A stretch of DNA of 64,000 bases. It comes from Craspedostauros australis. Its lineage: Eukaryota > Bacillariophyta > Bacillariophyceae > Mastogloiales > Achnanthaceae. Positions within the stretch are counted from its first letter, which is position 1; each line of letters starts with the position of its first letter. The notes below the pieces were generated by a model. The model saw only the letters and a program-made list of their open reading frames with translations, was not told the origin of the DNA and made no database searches. The DNA lies in assembly GCA_026770025.1 (NCBI GenBank), contig JAMXDE010000010.1:2232001-2296000 (forward strand). The letters are read 5' to 3'. The translations under genes and the position numbers were made by a program. Of this stretch, positions 44,094 through 55,713 are shown one piece after another.

Positions 44094-46419
44094 ATGCAGA
44101 GCCAACAAGCAAGCACCGCAGCAGCTCCATCCAGAATGTCGCAGGACAAGTACGAGCGCTTCGAGGCGTGGCTGCTGGAAAATGGAGCGCAGTTCGAGAC
44201 GGTGAGTTCCTTCGCAGCATGGTGGATGCGGAGCGGAGTCTGATTGGCAAGACTGAGTCTCTTTTGATCAGCCGCACTTATGGCATTTGCTGCCGTCTTT
44301 CAAGCCGTTCGTTCATTCCCATTGCGATGGGCCTTTGCCATGCGCATCCATGCATTACATGTGTGTGGGTGTGTGTGTGTGGGTGTGTTCAGATGGATCA
44401 CATTCAACTTCCAGTCCACATTACATCACATCACATTGCTTTACCATGCTATTCTATTCTAGTCTATTCGTACATGCTTGACGATGCAACAGACCCCTCT
44501 CACCATGTCCTCTTTTGCGTCTCGGATTTATCCATCGCGGTACTTCGCTGTTTGTCATTCATGCGGTGGGTGGCTGCATGGGTGCACTTCGCCTGTCTCA
44601 ATGCAACGACGACCGCATCTACGACTGCAACAACAGCTGGAGCTGAAAGAGTATGACACACCGCAGACGGACAACGAGGAGGAGGAAAAGAAGGAGCAGA
44701 CGCAGGTAGCCGCCAGCACGGAAGAGTCGGAGATGAGAGGCGTGCATGCGAGGGCCAACATTCCACCCAACACCGTCTGCATGAGCATCCCACGCCAGTG
44801 CCTCATCACTGTGGAGATGGGACAGGACACTCCCATCGGACAGGCGATATTACGCAGCGACTTGGACCTGGATGCGCCAAAGCACATCTTCCTCATGATC
44901 TTCGTTCTGTGGGATCGCAAAATGAATGGCGATCAATCCTTCTTCCATCCCTACTACGAAATCCTGCCGCAGACGCTGCGCAACATGCCCATCTTCTGGT
45001 CCAACGAGGAGCTCAAGCATTTGCGGGGCAGCTACCTCCTGCAGCAGATTCAGGACCGCAACGACGCCATCGCCGAGGACTATCACTCCATCTGCCGCAT
45101 CGCGCCCTTGCATCAGGTCTGCACGCTGGAACAATTCAAATGGGCGCGCATGTGCGTGTGCTCCAGAAACTTCGGCTTGCAAATCGACGGCCACCGCACA
45201 TCGGCGCTGGTGCCGCATGCCGACATGCTCAATCATTACAGGCCGAGGGAGACCAAATGGACCTTCGATGAGGAACGTCAGGCCTTCACCATCACAAGGT
45301 ACGTGGCTGCACGAGTACGCAATCACGTTTTATTTCATGCTCCATGCACAGATGTCTGCAAATACCAATATGTCTATGTCACAACATGCAGCCAATCAAC
45401 CAACCAACTCACCTCTCAATCTCAATCTCATCCATTCCGATACCATCTCCATACCTTTCATTAACCACATGTTCACCATGCACAGCCTCCAATCCATTCC
45501 GGCGGGGTCGCAGGTTTACGATTCCTACGGACAGAAATGCAACCACCGCTTCCTGCTGAATTACGGATTCGCCGTTGAGAACAACCGCGAGCTGGACGGC
45601 TTCTGTCCCAACGAGGTCCCGATCGAGCTCAGCCTCAGTTCCGGCGATCCCTTGTACGTGCAGAAGCTTGATTTTTGGATGAGAGGCGAGACCAACCTCA
45701 GCAGGGCCACGGCGGCAAAGCGAGTCCGCATCTGCGTCTCCAACAATGAAAATACGCGCCTCCTCTTCAGCCTCCTGCGTGTCATGAACAGCAATTCGGA
45801 CGAGCTGGAGACGCTGGCCACCCCCATGACCGGCTCCATGCGATCCCTGTTTGTTCCAGATCACAGGGGTGGGCTCTCCACCCTCTACCGAAGCTGCCGC
45901 GATGTGCGCCACCCCATCAGCATCCGCAACGAACGTGCGGCACTGAAGCATTTGCACCAGATAATAACCGTGACGCTGTCGCGATATCCGACCAAACTGC
46001 AGCAGGATATCGCGGACCTGAGGGTCAGAGCGATGTACCCGCCCTTCTCCAACAAACGGCACGCGAAGATCCAGATCCGCGGCGAGAAGGAGGTGCTGCA
46101 TCATTACCAGCAGTGGGCAACGACGGGCTTGGAGATCCTGGACCTGATGGAGAAGGAACTTCAGGAGGAGCAGGAGCGCGGCGGCGTCGAAGTGCAGCTG
46201 GGCACCGGTATCCTCCACGAGGACCTGGCGCGGCGCAGCAGATACGAGCACGTCATGAGCTGCATGGAGGAGGACGACTCCAACTTTCATTCCACCATCG
46301 TGCGGTACTGCGCCGACGTGCTTGGCAGCCTCAGACGGGAGGAGTTCAAGAACATCCGTCAGAGCAGGACAGTCGTCGCGCCGGGGGGTTCGATCCTCAG
46401 CAGCAGAAATTTCTACTGA
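44094..46419 (+). CDS. SET-domain methyltransferase, Rubisco-LSMT/SETD3 type (three exons)
   Basis: Exons 44094-44201, 44637-45298 and 45486-46419 join cleanly (phase 0, then phase 2 across AG/C) to 567 residues. All introns have GTGAGT or GTACGT donors. The start is ATG 44094; an in-frame ATG at 44136 is also possible. Exon 1 gives the family opening (YERFEAWLLENGAQFET). Exon 2 gives the first SET part (GVHARANIPPNTVCMSIP) and the insert ending with SALVPHADMLNH, the cofactor-binding NH motif. Exon 3 completes it with IPAGSQVYDSYGQKCNHRFLLNYGF, which holds the catalytic tyrosine. The rest is the helical Rubisco-substrate-binding-like C-terminus. Members methylate lysine or histidine on non-histone proteins using S-adenosylmethionine. 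The substrate cannot be told. Confidence 0.88.
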
Positions 46420-46558
46420 GTGGTGTGGAGCACCGCATTGTGGGTTGATTTAAATTCCCACACACACACACGGGTTCGCACCGGTCATGCAACGCACGAT
46501 CCTAACACTATGGTAGAGAAAGACGCTTTACTGCAAATGCTTGTGGAGTGGAGTATTG

Positions 46559-47197
46559 TTATGGTTGCGCACTGGGCTTCGTGTCTGGCTCCGCTGGAAC
46601 GATCTGCGTCTCCTCCTCCCCAGCAGTGTTGTTGTCCGTCGCACGAGCCTTCCGCCGCTGCCTTCGTTTGGCCAATTCGCTGTCCCCACCATCCGCCGCC
46701 CAAATCAATTCGGCATCGTTGTCGACATCCTCATCCTCCATGTCCAAAAACAGAAGCCGCCCAAACTCGTTCCACGCCTCGTCCTCTTCCTCGCCTGCTT
46801 CCAGCAGCTTCCACGCATGCCGCAACGACCGCCGCCCCAAAAACTTGGACGGCTTCTGCTGCGACTCCACCAACGCGTTCCACAGCTGCGACACGATCTG
46901 CCGTTCCTTCAATCTGTGCTGCTGCGCGTCGGAATGCTTCGCGGGACGGATCACGTCGACGGTGTAATGGATGGGGAAGGTGTGCGCGTTGACGGCCTTC
47001 AGAATGCGGCGCCCCGTCGCCAGGATCTGCTGTTGCGGCGTTGCGGGTGTCGCCGTCGTCAAGGATTTGGCGCAGGAGAGGCTGATGAAGGACTTCACGG
47101 CGGCCTCGATGGTTGGTCGGTCTTGCGCCAGCATCTTGGTCAGTTCCACTTCTTCTGGTGTGGGCTGGTCTTGCGACGATTTGATGTTGATGGACAT
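46559..47197 (-). CDS. Uncharacterised 212-residue protein
   Basis: Starts in a good context (ACCATG) and converges on the SET gene with 139 bases between the stops. The N-terminal half is helical (PTIEAAVKSFISLSCAKSL) with a block FPIHYTVDVIRPAKHSDAQQHRLKERQIVSQLWNALVESQQKPSKFLGRRSLRHAWKLLE. The C-terminal half is acidic (EDEDVDNDAELIW) then basic (AKRRQRRKARA), a possible nuclear signal. I do not recognise a family. Composition and codon evenness make it a likely real gene. Confidence 0.6.
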   Translation of the reverse strand: MSINIKSSQDQPTPEEVELTKMLAQDRPTIEAAVKSFISLSCAKSLTTATPATPQQQILATGRRILKAVNAHTFPIHYTVDVIRPAKHSDAQQHRLKERQIVSQLWNALVESQQKPSKFLGRRSLRHAWKLLEAGEEEDEAWNEFGRLLFLDMEDEDVDNDAELIWAADGGDSELAKRRQRRKARATDNNTAGEEETQIVPAEPDTKPSAQP

Positions 47198-47672
47198 GGT
47201 TGCGGGTGCGAGTAGAGTGCGTGTTTTGTCAGAGATTGATTGTGATGAGATCGGATCGTCTTGTTATTGTGATGAATGGAGAGGGACAACAGCAAAGGGT
47301 GGTGGTGCCATGATCGTGTTTCCATGCGCATCTTTCTTGGTCCATCACGTTCGCTTGCTTTCGCGCCATTTTCACGGTCTGTCTGCCGTCCGTATCACCC
47401 GAACGCAGATAGACTTCAATTGTCTACTCGCAACCCGACACGCCATGATTTCTGCCAACCTCTTCAACTTCTCAAAGTCAAGCATCAAGTAATATAGAAT
47501 GCGAGAGTAGGAAAAAGAAATACACAAACACTACTATATCGATTTATCCTTGGCTCTGACTCTGCCAAGAAGCCACTCCCAATGTAATGGTGGAGCTCGA
47601 GTTGATCATTCCTTCGGCTCGCCGGTCCACATGCAGTTTGATTGTCTCTCTCGATACAACTTCCGCTGATGA
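47198..47672. other. Intergenic between tandem minus-strand genes
   Basis: Promoter of the 212-residue protein and 3' UTR of the upstream gene. Nothing else seen. Confidence 0.4.
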
Positions 47673-50388
47673 TTACGCAGATGACATCTCCTTCTTTTCC
47701 TCGAAGGGCGCAGCAGTTGACCCTGCTTTGGTGTTGGCACCGCCGGCAGCGGAGTCGAGGAATGCAAAGCGTTCTTTGCGGATGTTTCGCCATGCCTTCT
47801 TCGATGCCTTGACCTCCTTGCGGACCTTCTCTTCCTCTTCTCGTTCCTTCTTGTTTGGATCCCTATGTTGGCGTGGCGAAGGGGACCATATAGGGTGATA
47901 TAATGGAAACAGTGAACAGAGACGATGTGATGGAAGAAAACGCGTGTGAGATGGGATGACGACACAACACGACGCAATACGACACAACACGACAGAGTCG
48001 AATTCGAAAGCAATCACCATCTCAACCACTCCTGACCACCCTTTCAATGCATGCAACTTACATGATCATATCGTATGCTTCGCCTGGAGCGTTGATCAGA
48101 TAATCCCACAACGACTCCTCCGCATCCTCCTTCTCATTCTTCAGCCTCGACTCGAATTCGCGAATGACCACGGCAGCCTCATCGGCCTCCTCGTTCTTCT
48201 TGAGCTGTCGCAGGACCTGCTCCAGGTACCGGTGCAGCTGAATGGTCTCGTGATGGTCGAAGCCAATGTCGGGCGACTGCTGCCTCAGCCGGACGAGCTG
48301 CTTCAGCGTGATCTCTGCCCATACGTGCAGGCCGTGCTTCATGAACAGACCGACCTCGGCGAAGTAATCCAGGATGAACTTCTCCTGGTACCACTCGAGG
48401 CTGTCCAGCGGGCTGTCGGCGACGGCTTCTTCCGCCATCACGATCAGCTCGGCCATCGTCTTGCGGTCCAGTCCCTCGAGGGCGTCGTACGGGTTCTCGA
48501 AGGTGTCGGTGTTGTACTCCAGCGAGTGCCTGTAGTGACGGAATCCGTCGACGCCGCACACCACCCACATGGGCCACAGGTGCACCTGGATCTCGCAGAT
48601 GTGCTCCTTCAGTTCCAGGTTGATGACGCAGTCCCTGTAACCACCCGGCTTGCTGGGGTGGTCGGATTTGAGGGTGGAGAGCTTGACACGACGGATCAAT
48701 GGTCCGAAGGAATCACGCGCCAGCTCCAACAACGCCAGCAACGATGGGAAGTCCTTGACGACGAGCAGCGCTCGGCAGAAGTCAGTGACCTTGAGCAGAT
48801 CTCCCTGGTACTTCCTCTCGGCCTTGCGCAGGGCCGACGATACTTCCTTGACGGGACCGACGCCGACCTCCTCCATTCCGAGGCTTCCGGCCAAGGCCTT
48901 GCAAATCTCCACAAGCGCCGGCGTGGCCTCCTCGGCCTGCTTGACGAGAGTCTCGGCAACTTGGGTGCGCGTCATGTGGTTGTACTCGGGCAGGTCACGC
49001 TGGATGACGATCTTGTCGACATTCTCTTCGGTCTTGTCACCTGGATCGTTGAGGCCCGTCATGGAGCGCAGGTAGGGGTAGACGGGGTTGAGCTGCAGCT
49101 TGCGGAAGACCTCGTCGTACTTGCGCTTGTCACGCAGCAAGGAGCAGATCATGCGGTAGAAGTCCCACGAGTCCTTGATGACGGCGCGGCGCTTGGCGAT
49201 GCTCTCCAAGGCCTCCTCCTCGAACTGATCGGCAGGGTCCTTGGAGACCTCGATGGAGTAGTAGATGCCATCGGAGGTGTTCCTGGCCTTCTTGCCAGTC
49301 TTGCCGGATCGAATGAGCTTGTGCGAGTAGTTGGCGAGGTTGAGGTACTGCCCTTCGATCTGATCCAGCTCGCGCGTGCTGAGGTTGTTCTTGCGCCATT
49401 CTCTGGATTGCGATTGTAGTTTCTATTGGTGCGAAAGTGGAGAGAAGCGAGGTTAAGGGTGTGTGTGTGTGTGTGTGTGTTTGGGTGGAAAAGTTGAGCA
49501 TTGAAATGAAAAAGTGCATGGCAATTGTGAGTTGTTTGTTTGTTTATTCCACACATATCAGTGGCATCGATAGTATCCTATGAACGAATGAATGAACGAA
49601 TGAGCGCAGGAACACATCCATCCTCCAAACTATTATACAACAACAACAATAATAACAACAATAATAACATGAAATGACATTGAAAACAAACAGACAATGC
49701 ACAAACTCACGTTGGATCCGAGACGGTTGCTGTTGGCAAGCATAAGGTCGATGCCCTCAAGCCAGGCAATCGCCGTGCGCTGCTCGCAAGCCACGAGGGT
49801 GTGCTGCTGGCCATCGGCATCGACGACAACCATACCACGGCGCGTTTTGTCGGAACTGGGGTGGGCCGAGACGACCACGATCTCCGTCATGAGGTTGTCC
49901 ATGTCGGTGTTGGAATGCGGCGGACTCATGAGGGTGATCGTCTGGTTGCCCGTGTCCAATCGGTAGACCAGAACGCCCTCCGGCACGCGGCTGTACTTGT
50001 TCTTCTTGCGCATCTCCTTCTGACGCTGCTTCTTGGCCTCGAAGTGGGCCTTGCGCGCCTCGATGGCGTTCTTCTTGGCGATCTCGTAGTCGCGCAGATC
50101 GATGATGGCCTCGTCGGACTTGCAGCAGCCGAAGCATCCCCGCTTCTTCACCGTCGTGATGGTGGGCTTCTGCGGCATGCGCATGCGGTCCTTCTGCGAC
50201 TGCGTCGTCCGGATGGAGTCCTCGTCGCTGCTCATCAGCATGGCCGATGCCTGCAGCTCGATGGCATTGCGGCCCTCGCCGTCGGCCGGTGGCCAATGGT
50301 AGGCGGGGTCGACGAAGGCCGCCTCCAGCACGGTTCCGTACGGGGCGTACTGCTCCTCGGGAGCCGACTCCCGCGCTGGTGAGTTCAT
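47673..50388 (-). CDS. RelA/SpoT-like fold protein with PH-like N-terminal region (three exons)
   Basis: Exons 50388-49711, 49422-48062 and 47862-47673 join in phases 0 and 2 (donors GTGAGT and GTAAGT) to 742 residues; without the second splice the frame would stop one codon later, but the last exon reads as good charged coding sequence. Residues 85-100 hold KKRGCFGCCK, a possible palmitoylation site. Residues 128-225 resemble a PH-like beta fold (GVLVYRLDTGNQTITLMS ... TAIAWLEGIDLML, the closing helix). Residues 430-520 match the RelA/SpoT nucleotidyltransferase fold: DFCRALLVVKDFPSLLALLE, RVK, PGGYRD and HICEIQVHL. The tail is Lys/Glu-rich. Whether it makes (p)ppGpp is doubtful; such divergent domains occur in large algal proteins of unknown role. 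A GT tract lies in intron 1. Confidence 0.75.
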
Positions 50389-51511
50389 GGTGTTATCGTC
50401 TTCTATTGCCGTCTTCTATTGCCGTCCCTTTGCTTCCGTTAACTCAATCGGTGGGAAGCAGTTTGTGTTAGAGAGGAGTGGAGTGGAGTGCTCCGCTTGA
50501 TGACTCTTTCGGAGGATGGAGGAGGAGGTGATTGATGCGTGAGTCTGTCTGTCTTGCTGCCACCGAACTGCGCTCCTGGCCTTTGTGTCTGTCTCTTCCT
50601 TTGCCTGGCGATCAGTGGGGATCTCCGTTTCTCTCGTTGTCCGTCATTCTCTCTCTCTCTCTCTGTCTGCGTGCGTCTCCCACATTGATGCCATCGGTCT
50701 TATTTCTCGCTTTGCCTCGCGCGGCGATTCGTCCACAGCAGCTTTGTTTCCCGATCCCCAAAAAACAAGATTGGACAAGAACGACACCATGAAGCCAAAA
50801 ATATCTCTAGCCGTTGAATTCGCCAAGAACGGTTTGATGTGACACGGCCAATCGCTTCGTGGAGTTTCATGTGCATCAAGATCCAATGCTCTTCCAACGC
50901 ACGCTGGCAACTCCGACCAATTCATGTGTTTCGCATCACCGAATTCAAATTACAGTTTTCTCCTCACATTTTCTGTTCCTTTTCTGAACATGCTGTTTGT
51001 GTACAACCAATGACATGATGGTGGAGGTAGCTCGTAGGTACTGTGGGCAACAATCAAGACAGACATCTTGTCCACCCCATTGCAGAGACATGTAGCAGAC
51101 GCGAATGCAAAGTAGATAAGAGCAGAGAAGAGTGAAGCAGAACACACACACGCACTCCCTCTCTCTCTCGTGAGGGTGCTCCATGGACGAGCCACCATGC
51201 GAGAGAGAGAGGCTCGTACATCTCATAATGGTGTGAAACGACAGACGCGAGGCCCTCTAACTTTCAAAAGAGAATAGTAGTACCCAATAATCCGACTGGA
51301 AAGCCACAACTTAATAAAGCACAGGTCGTGATCGCAGTGTCAAGTTGCAGAATGAGAGACAATTGAGCTCGGTGGAACCATGAGGTGCTGTTGAATAGCG
51401 AGGACAGCAAATTCCAGAGAGGAGAGGGCGCAGAGTAGCACTCATTGTATTGTATTACTACGGTATGAATTGTGATATGCACGAATAACATGTATGAATC
51501 TAACGTCTCCC
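50389..51511. other. Intergenic
   Basis: CT tracts near 50650-50663 and GA/CT tracts near 51155-51215. No gene recognised. Confidence 0.4.
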
Positions 51512-54232
51512 TCAAGATCGATCGACTTTCGCCCGCTTTCTTTGCCGCACGGCGGCGACCACGGCAGGTCTAGGTTGGCGTGAAACTTCTGACGGCGTGT
51601 TGCCATCATGGTTGCGGATGTTGCGATCGACCTTCGCGCTGCATTGGATCATCTCCATCACGATGTCACAGCTTCCCCGGGCGCTCGCGCAGTGCAACGC
51701 CGTATTTCCAAAACTGTTTTGCACGTTCGGATCGATGCCCTCCACCGTCAGCAAGTAGTCGACCAATTCGTGGGCATTCTGCTTGGCCGCGCAATGCAGC
51801 GGCGTGTCCCCGTTCCTGTTCCGAAGGTTCACATCGGTCTTGACGTTGGCGGAATTTAGCAGCAGCTTCACCATATCCACGTCTTCACGGACCAAATGCA
51901 ACGGAGTGTCGCCGTCTTTGTTGCGCCACGTGGCATCGATGGACTCCCTTGCGTACGCCGTCCCAATCAAAACCTGCAACCTGGGCATGTCACCGTGACG
52001 GCATGCCAGATGAACGGGCGTGTCACCATCATGGTTTGGGATGCTGGCGAGTGCTTGGGCTCGGTCCATCAATTGGGTGATCATGTCGTTGGCTTCTCCG
52101 TAGCAGACATCGTTCAGTTTTCGGCTCGGCACCACGTCTCTCTGGAGGAAGTTATACAGATGAGACAGCTTGGCCGTGTCGTTCACGTCGAGCACGAACC
52201 CGCTGCCATAGGCAAGGTGCAGCGACGTGTTGCCTTCGTTGTTTTGCACGTTCGTGTTGATGTCGGCATTGATGGAGTCGCATGCCATCAAGAAGTCGGC
52301 CATGTCGCTGCTTTTCTTCTTGCAGGCAACTTGGAGCGGGGTGTTGCCTTCGTTGTTTTTGATGTTGAGATCGATGGCGGGTTGCGGACATCGGAACAGC
52401 CACTGTGCCAAAGCGACGTGGTTGCCCTCGCAAATGAGATGCAGAGGTGTGTCTCCCATGCTGTTTTGCAGGTTGATGTTGGCGCCGGCTGGGTCGTGAT
52501 GTAGCAAGCATTCGACCACATCTCTGCGCCCATTCACGCAGGCGAGATGGATGGGTGCATCTCCGTCGTTGTTTCGAATGCTGGCGCTTGCGATGGTTGT
52601 CGCGGCGGCGGGACCAGCCTTCGCTCGCAACAGGCATCCGACCACCTCGTCGTGCCCAGCGGCGCAAGCAAGATGAAGAGGCGTGTCGCCCATCGTGTTC
52701 TGAGCGTTGACATGAACTTTGGTGCCGTCGAGCTGCACCAGGTATCTCACCACGCCCTTGTGCTTGTTCACAGCTGCATGATGGAGCGGCGTGTGGCCGT
52801 GGAAATCTCCAATGTTCGCATCGGTGTTGATGCGATCGCATTCCAGCAGCATCTTCACGGTATGCATGTGCCCATTGCGACATGCGTAATGCAAAGGCGT
52901 GAGACCTTGCTTGCACTGGATGCTTGCGTCAATATCACCATCGATAAGCCGCAGCCAACATTCGATCAAATCGACGTGACCTTCCGAACAAATGTAGCGG
53001 AACGGAGATAATCCATCGCGATTGCAAGCGTGAAAGTCGACGTTGCGGATGCGGTTGGGATGCAAGAGAAGTTCGACCACGGCATGCTTACCACGCTGGC
53101 AGGCAAGGATCAAGGGCGTATTGCCTTTAATATCTTGAACGTTGACATCCACGGCGGCGCGATCCGAGTTGATCATGAGCCGAACTAATTCTGCGGAGCC
53201 ATTCCGGCAGGCGAAGTGGAATGGCGTCATCCACTTGCAGTTTCTGATGTTGGCGTTGATGTTGATGTGAACGGTGCTGAGCAGCCATTGCACCACCCTC
53301 AGTTGGTTGTTCAAGCAAGCGAGATGGAGCGGCGTGTCACCCCAATTGTTCTTTGCTTGCATGTCTATGCCAGCTGGATCGCATCGTAGCAAACGTTCGG
53401 CGATGCTCACACGCCCAGTCCGACAGGCATGATGAAGCGGCGTATTGCCCACGTGGTTTTGGACGTTCAGATTCTGGTTGAAGGTATCGGAGCCCAGCAA
53501 CAGTTCAAGAATATCCAAGTAGCCCTGCTCACAGGCGATGTGTATCGGCAGGTTGCCGTCGCAGTTTGGAATGTTGGGATCGATGCCATCAGTCTGCAAC
53601 AGGAGTTCGACGATGCTGCGTGACCTGAGGTGACAGGCAACGTGAAGCGGCGTCTCGAGCATATCATCCTGCTCATTGACATCGATGGTCGTTCGCTGCG
53701 ATTGCAGCAAGAGCTTCGCAACATCGGCATGCCCGTACCAGCAGGCTGAGAGAAATGGGGAGCATCCATTGCCATCCCTCGCGTTGACATCGACGTTAGC
53801 GTAATTGGACCGAATCATGAATTCCACAAGACTGGTGTGCCCCTTTGTACAAGCGGCCTGGAGTGGCATGTCACCCTGGCTGTTCTGCAGGTTGGCATCG
53901 ACGGCGGCCGTGAGATTGCTGGTGGCAGGATCGCAGCCCAGCATGTATTTCACCATATCCGTGTGCCCGCGGAAGCAAGCGCGAATCAGCGGTGTGTTGC
54001 CCACATGATTTTGCACGTTGGGATCGATGCCGATTTCGATGGAATCGGACTGGAAGATCCATGCAACCACATGCGTGTGGCCGTTGCCGCTTGCGAGATG
54101 GAGTGGTGTGTTGCCCGAGGAGTTGCCGGCGTTCATGTTGACGGCAACCTCGCTGGACTCCACCAACGAAATCAGCTTCGCCAAGTCACCCGACCCGCAG
54201 GCATGGTAGATCTGCGCATCGAGAGCAGCCAT
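51512..54232 (-). CDS. Ankyrin-repeat protein, about 22 repeats
   Basis: 906 residues, intronless, from ATGG in an ideal context (ACCATGG at 54232); the frame continues upstream but that part reads like leader. From residue 30 to about 890 it is a continuous array of ankyrin units of 34-40 residues with the core G-N/D-TPLHLAC-x-x-G-H, each followed by a helix ending LL and a loop of the form ID-P/V-N-VQN. I count 22 clear units plus one decayed unit before a short basic C-terminus (RQRKRAKVDRS). Repeat 18-19 is separated by a longer insert (residues near 690-720). Such arrays bind proteins; there is no kinase, channel or membrane segment. The partner is unknown. Confidence 0.92.
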   Translation of the reverse strand: MAALDAQIYHACGSGDLAKLISLVESSEVAVNMNAGNSSGNTPLHLASGNGHTHVVAWIFQSDSIEIGIDPNVQNHVGNTPLIRACFRGHTDMVKYMLGCDPATSNLTAAVDANLQNSQGDMPLQAACTKGHTSLVEFMIRSNYANVDVNARDGNGCSPFLSACWYGHADVAKLLLQSQRTTIDVNEQDDMLETPLHVACHLRSRSIVELLLQTDGIDPNIPNCDGNLPIHIACEQGYLDILELLLGSDTFNQNLNVQNHVGNTPLHHACRTGRVSIAERLLRCDPAGIDMQAKNNWGDTPLHLACLNNQLRVVQWLLSTVHININANIRNCKWMTPFHFACRNGSAELVRLMINSDRAAVDVNVQDIKGNTPLILACQRGKHAVVELLLHPNRIRNVDFHACNRDGLSPFRYICSEGHVDLIECWLRLIDGDIDASIQCKQGLTPLHYACRNGHMHTVKMLLECDRINTDANIGDFHGHTPLHHAAVNKHKGVVRYLVQLDGTKVHVNAQNTMGDTPLHLACAAGHDEVVGCLLRAKAGPAAATTIASASIRNNDGDAPIHLACVNGRRDVVECLLHHDPAGANINLQNSMGDTPLHLICEGNHVALAQWLFRCPQPAIDLNIKNNEGNTPLQVACKKKSSDMADFLMACDSINADINTNVQNNEGNTSLHLAYGSGFVLDVNDTAKLSHLYNFLQRDVVPSRKLNDVCYGEANDMITQLMDRAQALASIPNHDGDTPVHLACRHGDMPRLQVLIGTAYARESIDATWRNKDGDTPLHLVREDVDMVKLLLNSANVKTDVNLRNRNGDTPLHCAAKQNAHELVDYLLTVEGIDPNVQNSFGNTALHCASARGSCDIVMEMIQCSAKVDRNIRNHDGNTPSEVSRQPRPAVVAAVRQRKRAKVDRS

Positions 54233-55713
54233 GGTTGTTGACTCAAGAGTGTCGGCAGTTCCCTGCTTGGAAAGAAGCGCGGTTGGATCCCGTCCAAAGC
54301 ATGCGTGGCAGGCGTCAAATGTGTAGTGTGTGATGTAGTGTGTGATGTATTTTATTTCGCAACACATGCACAATAGTGTGGGGACAAGACAACGGAGTGG
54401 TGTGAGTGTCAAGACGATGCACAACATCCCATCGAGCAGAGAGACAGACTCCTATTAGATAGCGATGACATCCTCGCATGGTACGAGTGTTGCCATCGAT
54501 GCAACAAGAGCGTCACAGAGCAACACGAGACGAACAACGCCAACGGACTCACTTGTGCGGTGGCGAATGTGAGATGTTGATGTCTTGACAGCTTGATGGC
54601 ACTTGGATCTGCTGATGTACTCGTATAAGTGGTATGAATCGATGAATGGGATGCGTTGCGTTGCGTTCGGGGTGATGTGCGATGACGGGATGGACACGAA
54701 AGTGGAGCGTTTGCAAGTGAGCACACTTGGTGATCTTCGGGGGCAGGACGTCGATGTTGTGCGGTTGGCAGTTGGTGTGTTGTTGGGGTTTTGCCTTTTC
54801 GGTGGGGTGTGGGCAGAACTGTGGCAGTTGTGTGCCGTAGGGTTTGTACTGGTGACACCACGCACGAAAAAGAACCAGAATTACGAATGTGCAACAACGC
54901 TGATGGGCAGGTCATCTGTTGTTGATGTTCTTTTCTGTCCTTGCCTCCAGAACAAGACGAAAATGTCCCCACTCGTGACACCACGGAGGCGAACATTGGA
55001 AAGCCAAGCACGACTCGTGCGACTAAATCGCGAAATGAAAGTGCAACAAATAAAACATTATTGTCTATTTTGCCGCATCCAACAACAAGAAACCATGTAA
55101 TTCGCTTGTCCGTCACCTGTTGAATCATCATGGACTCCAGCGCTTTAATACTTATTCTACCGTTACTCTTGTGTTTGCCTGTATGGACAATATTTGTTGG
55201 GTCAACAGTAATCAACAAAGGGTTGAAAGTTATTTGAACAGTCTCGTTTCTGCTTTGGTGAACGAGACCTTGACAGAGGACTGGGGAGGGGATCGACATC
55301 GTTGGGCAACACAGGAGCGCCCTGTAATTTGACCACACGCGAGTCAGATATCCACGGAGAATTTTGCGTCAGGGTGAAAACAAAATAAGCCTCAACATGT
55401 AGATTTAAGTTGGTGCGATTCCTGCATCGACTAGTTCGATTTCTTCTGTCTTTTCCTTTTGCGTTCTGATCTGCTGCTGTTGTGATTTTGCGCTGTCTCT
55501 CGCGTTGTCTCTCGCGTTGTCTCCCTTTCTTCTCCTCCCGACAACAACTACAGTATTGTTGCTGCACAATACACCTGTTCACATTGATGCTCCTTCCATG
55601 ACCTCTCTCCAATCACCATTGGTCCTCCTTCCACTCAGGACTTCCCCCCAACTTCATGTTGACATCAGACTATCTGCTCCTGCTCCTGCTTTCTCCGCAA
55701 CTAACTTTCAACC
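54233..55713. other. Intergenic
   Basis: A direct repeat GTAGTGTGTGAT lies at about 54317-54345 upstream of the ankyrin gene. The open frames at 54409-55338 (minus) and 54603-55100 (plus) overlap and lack domains. Confidence 0.4.

Noticed and set aside
47956-49419. 487-codon plus-strand frame opposite the RelA/SpoT-like gene
   Set aside because: Mirror of the real gene, with no domain of its own.
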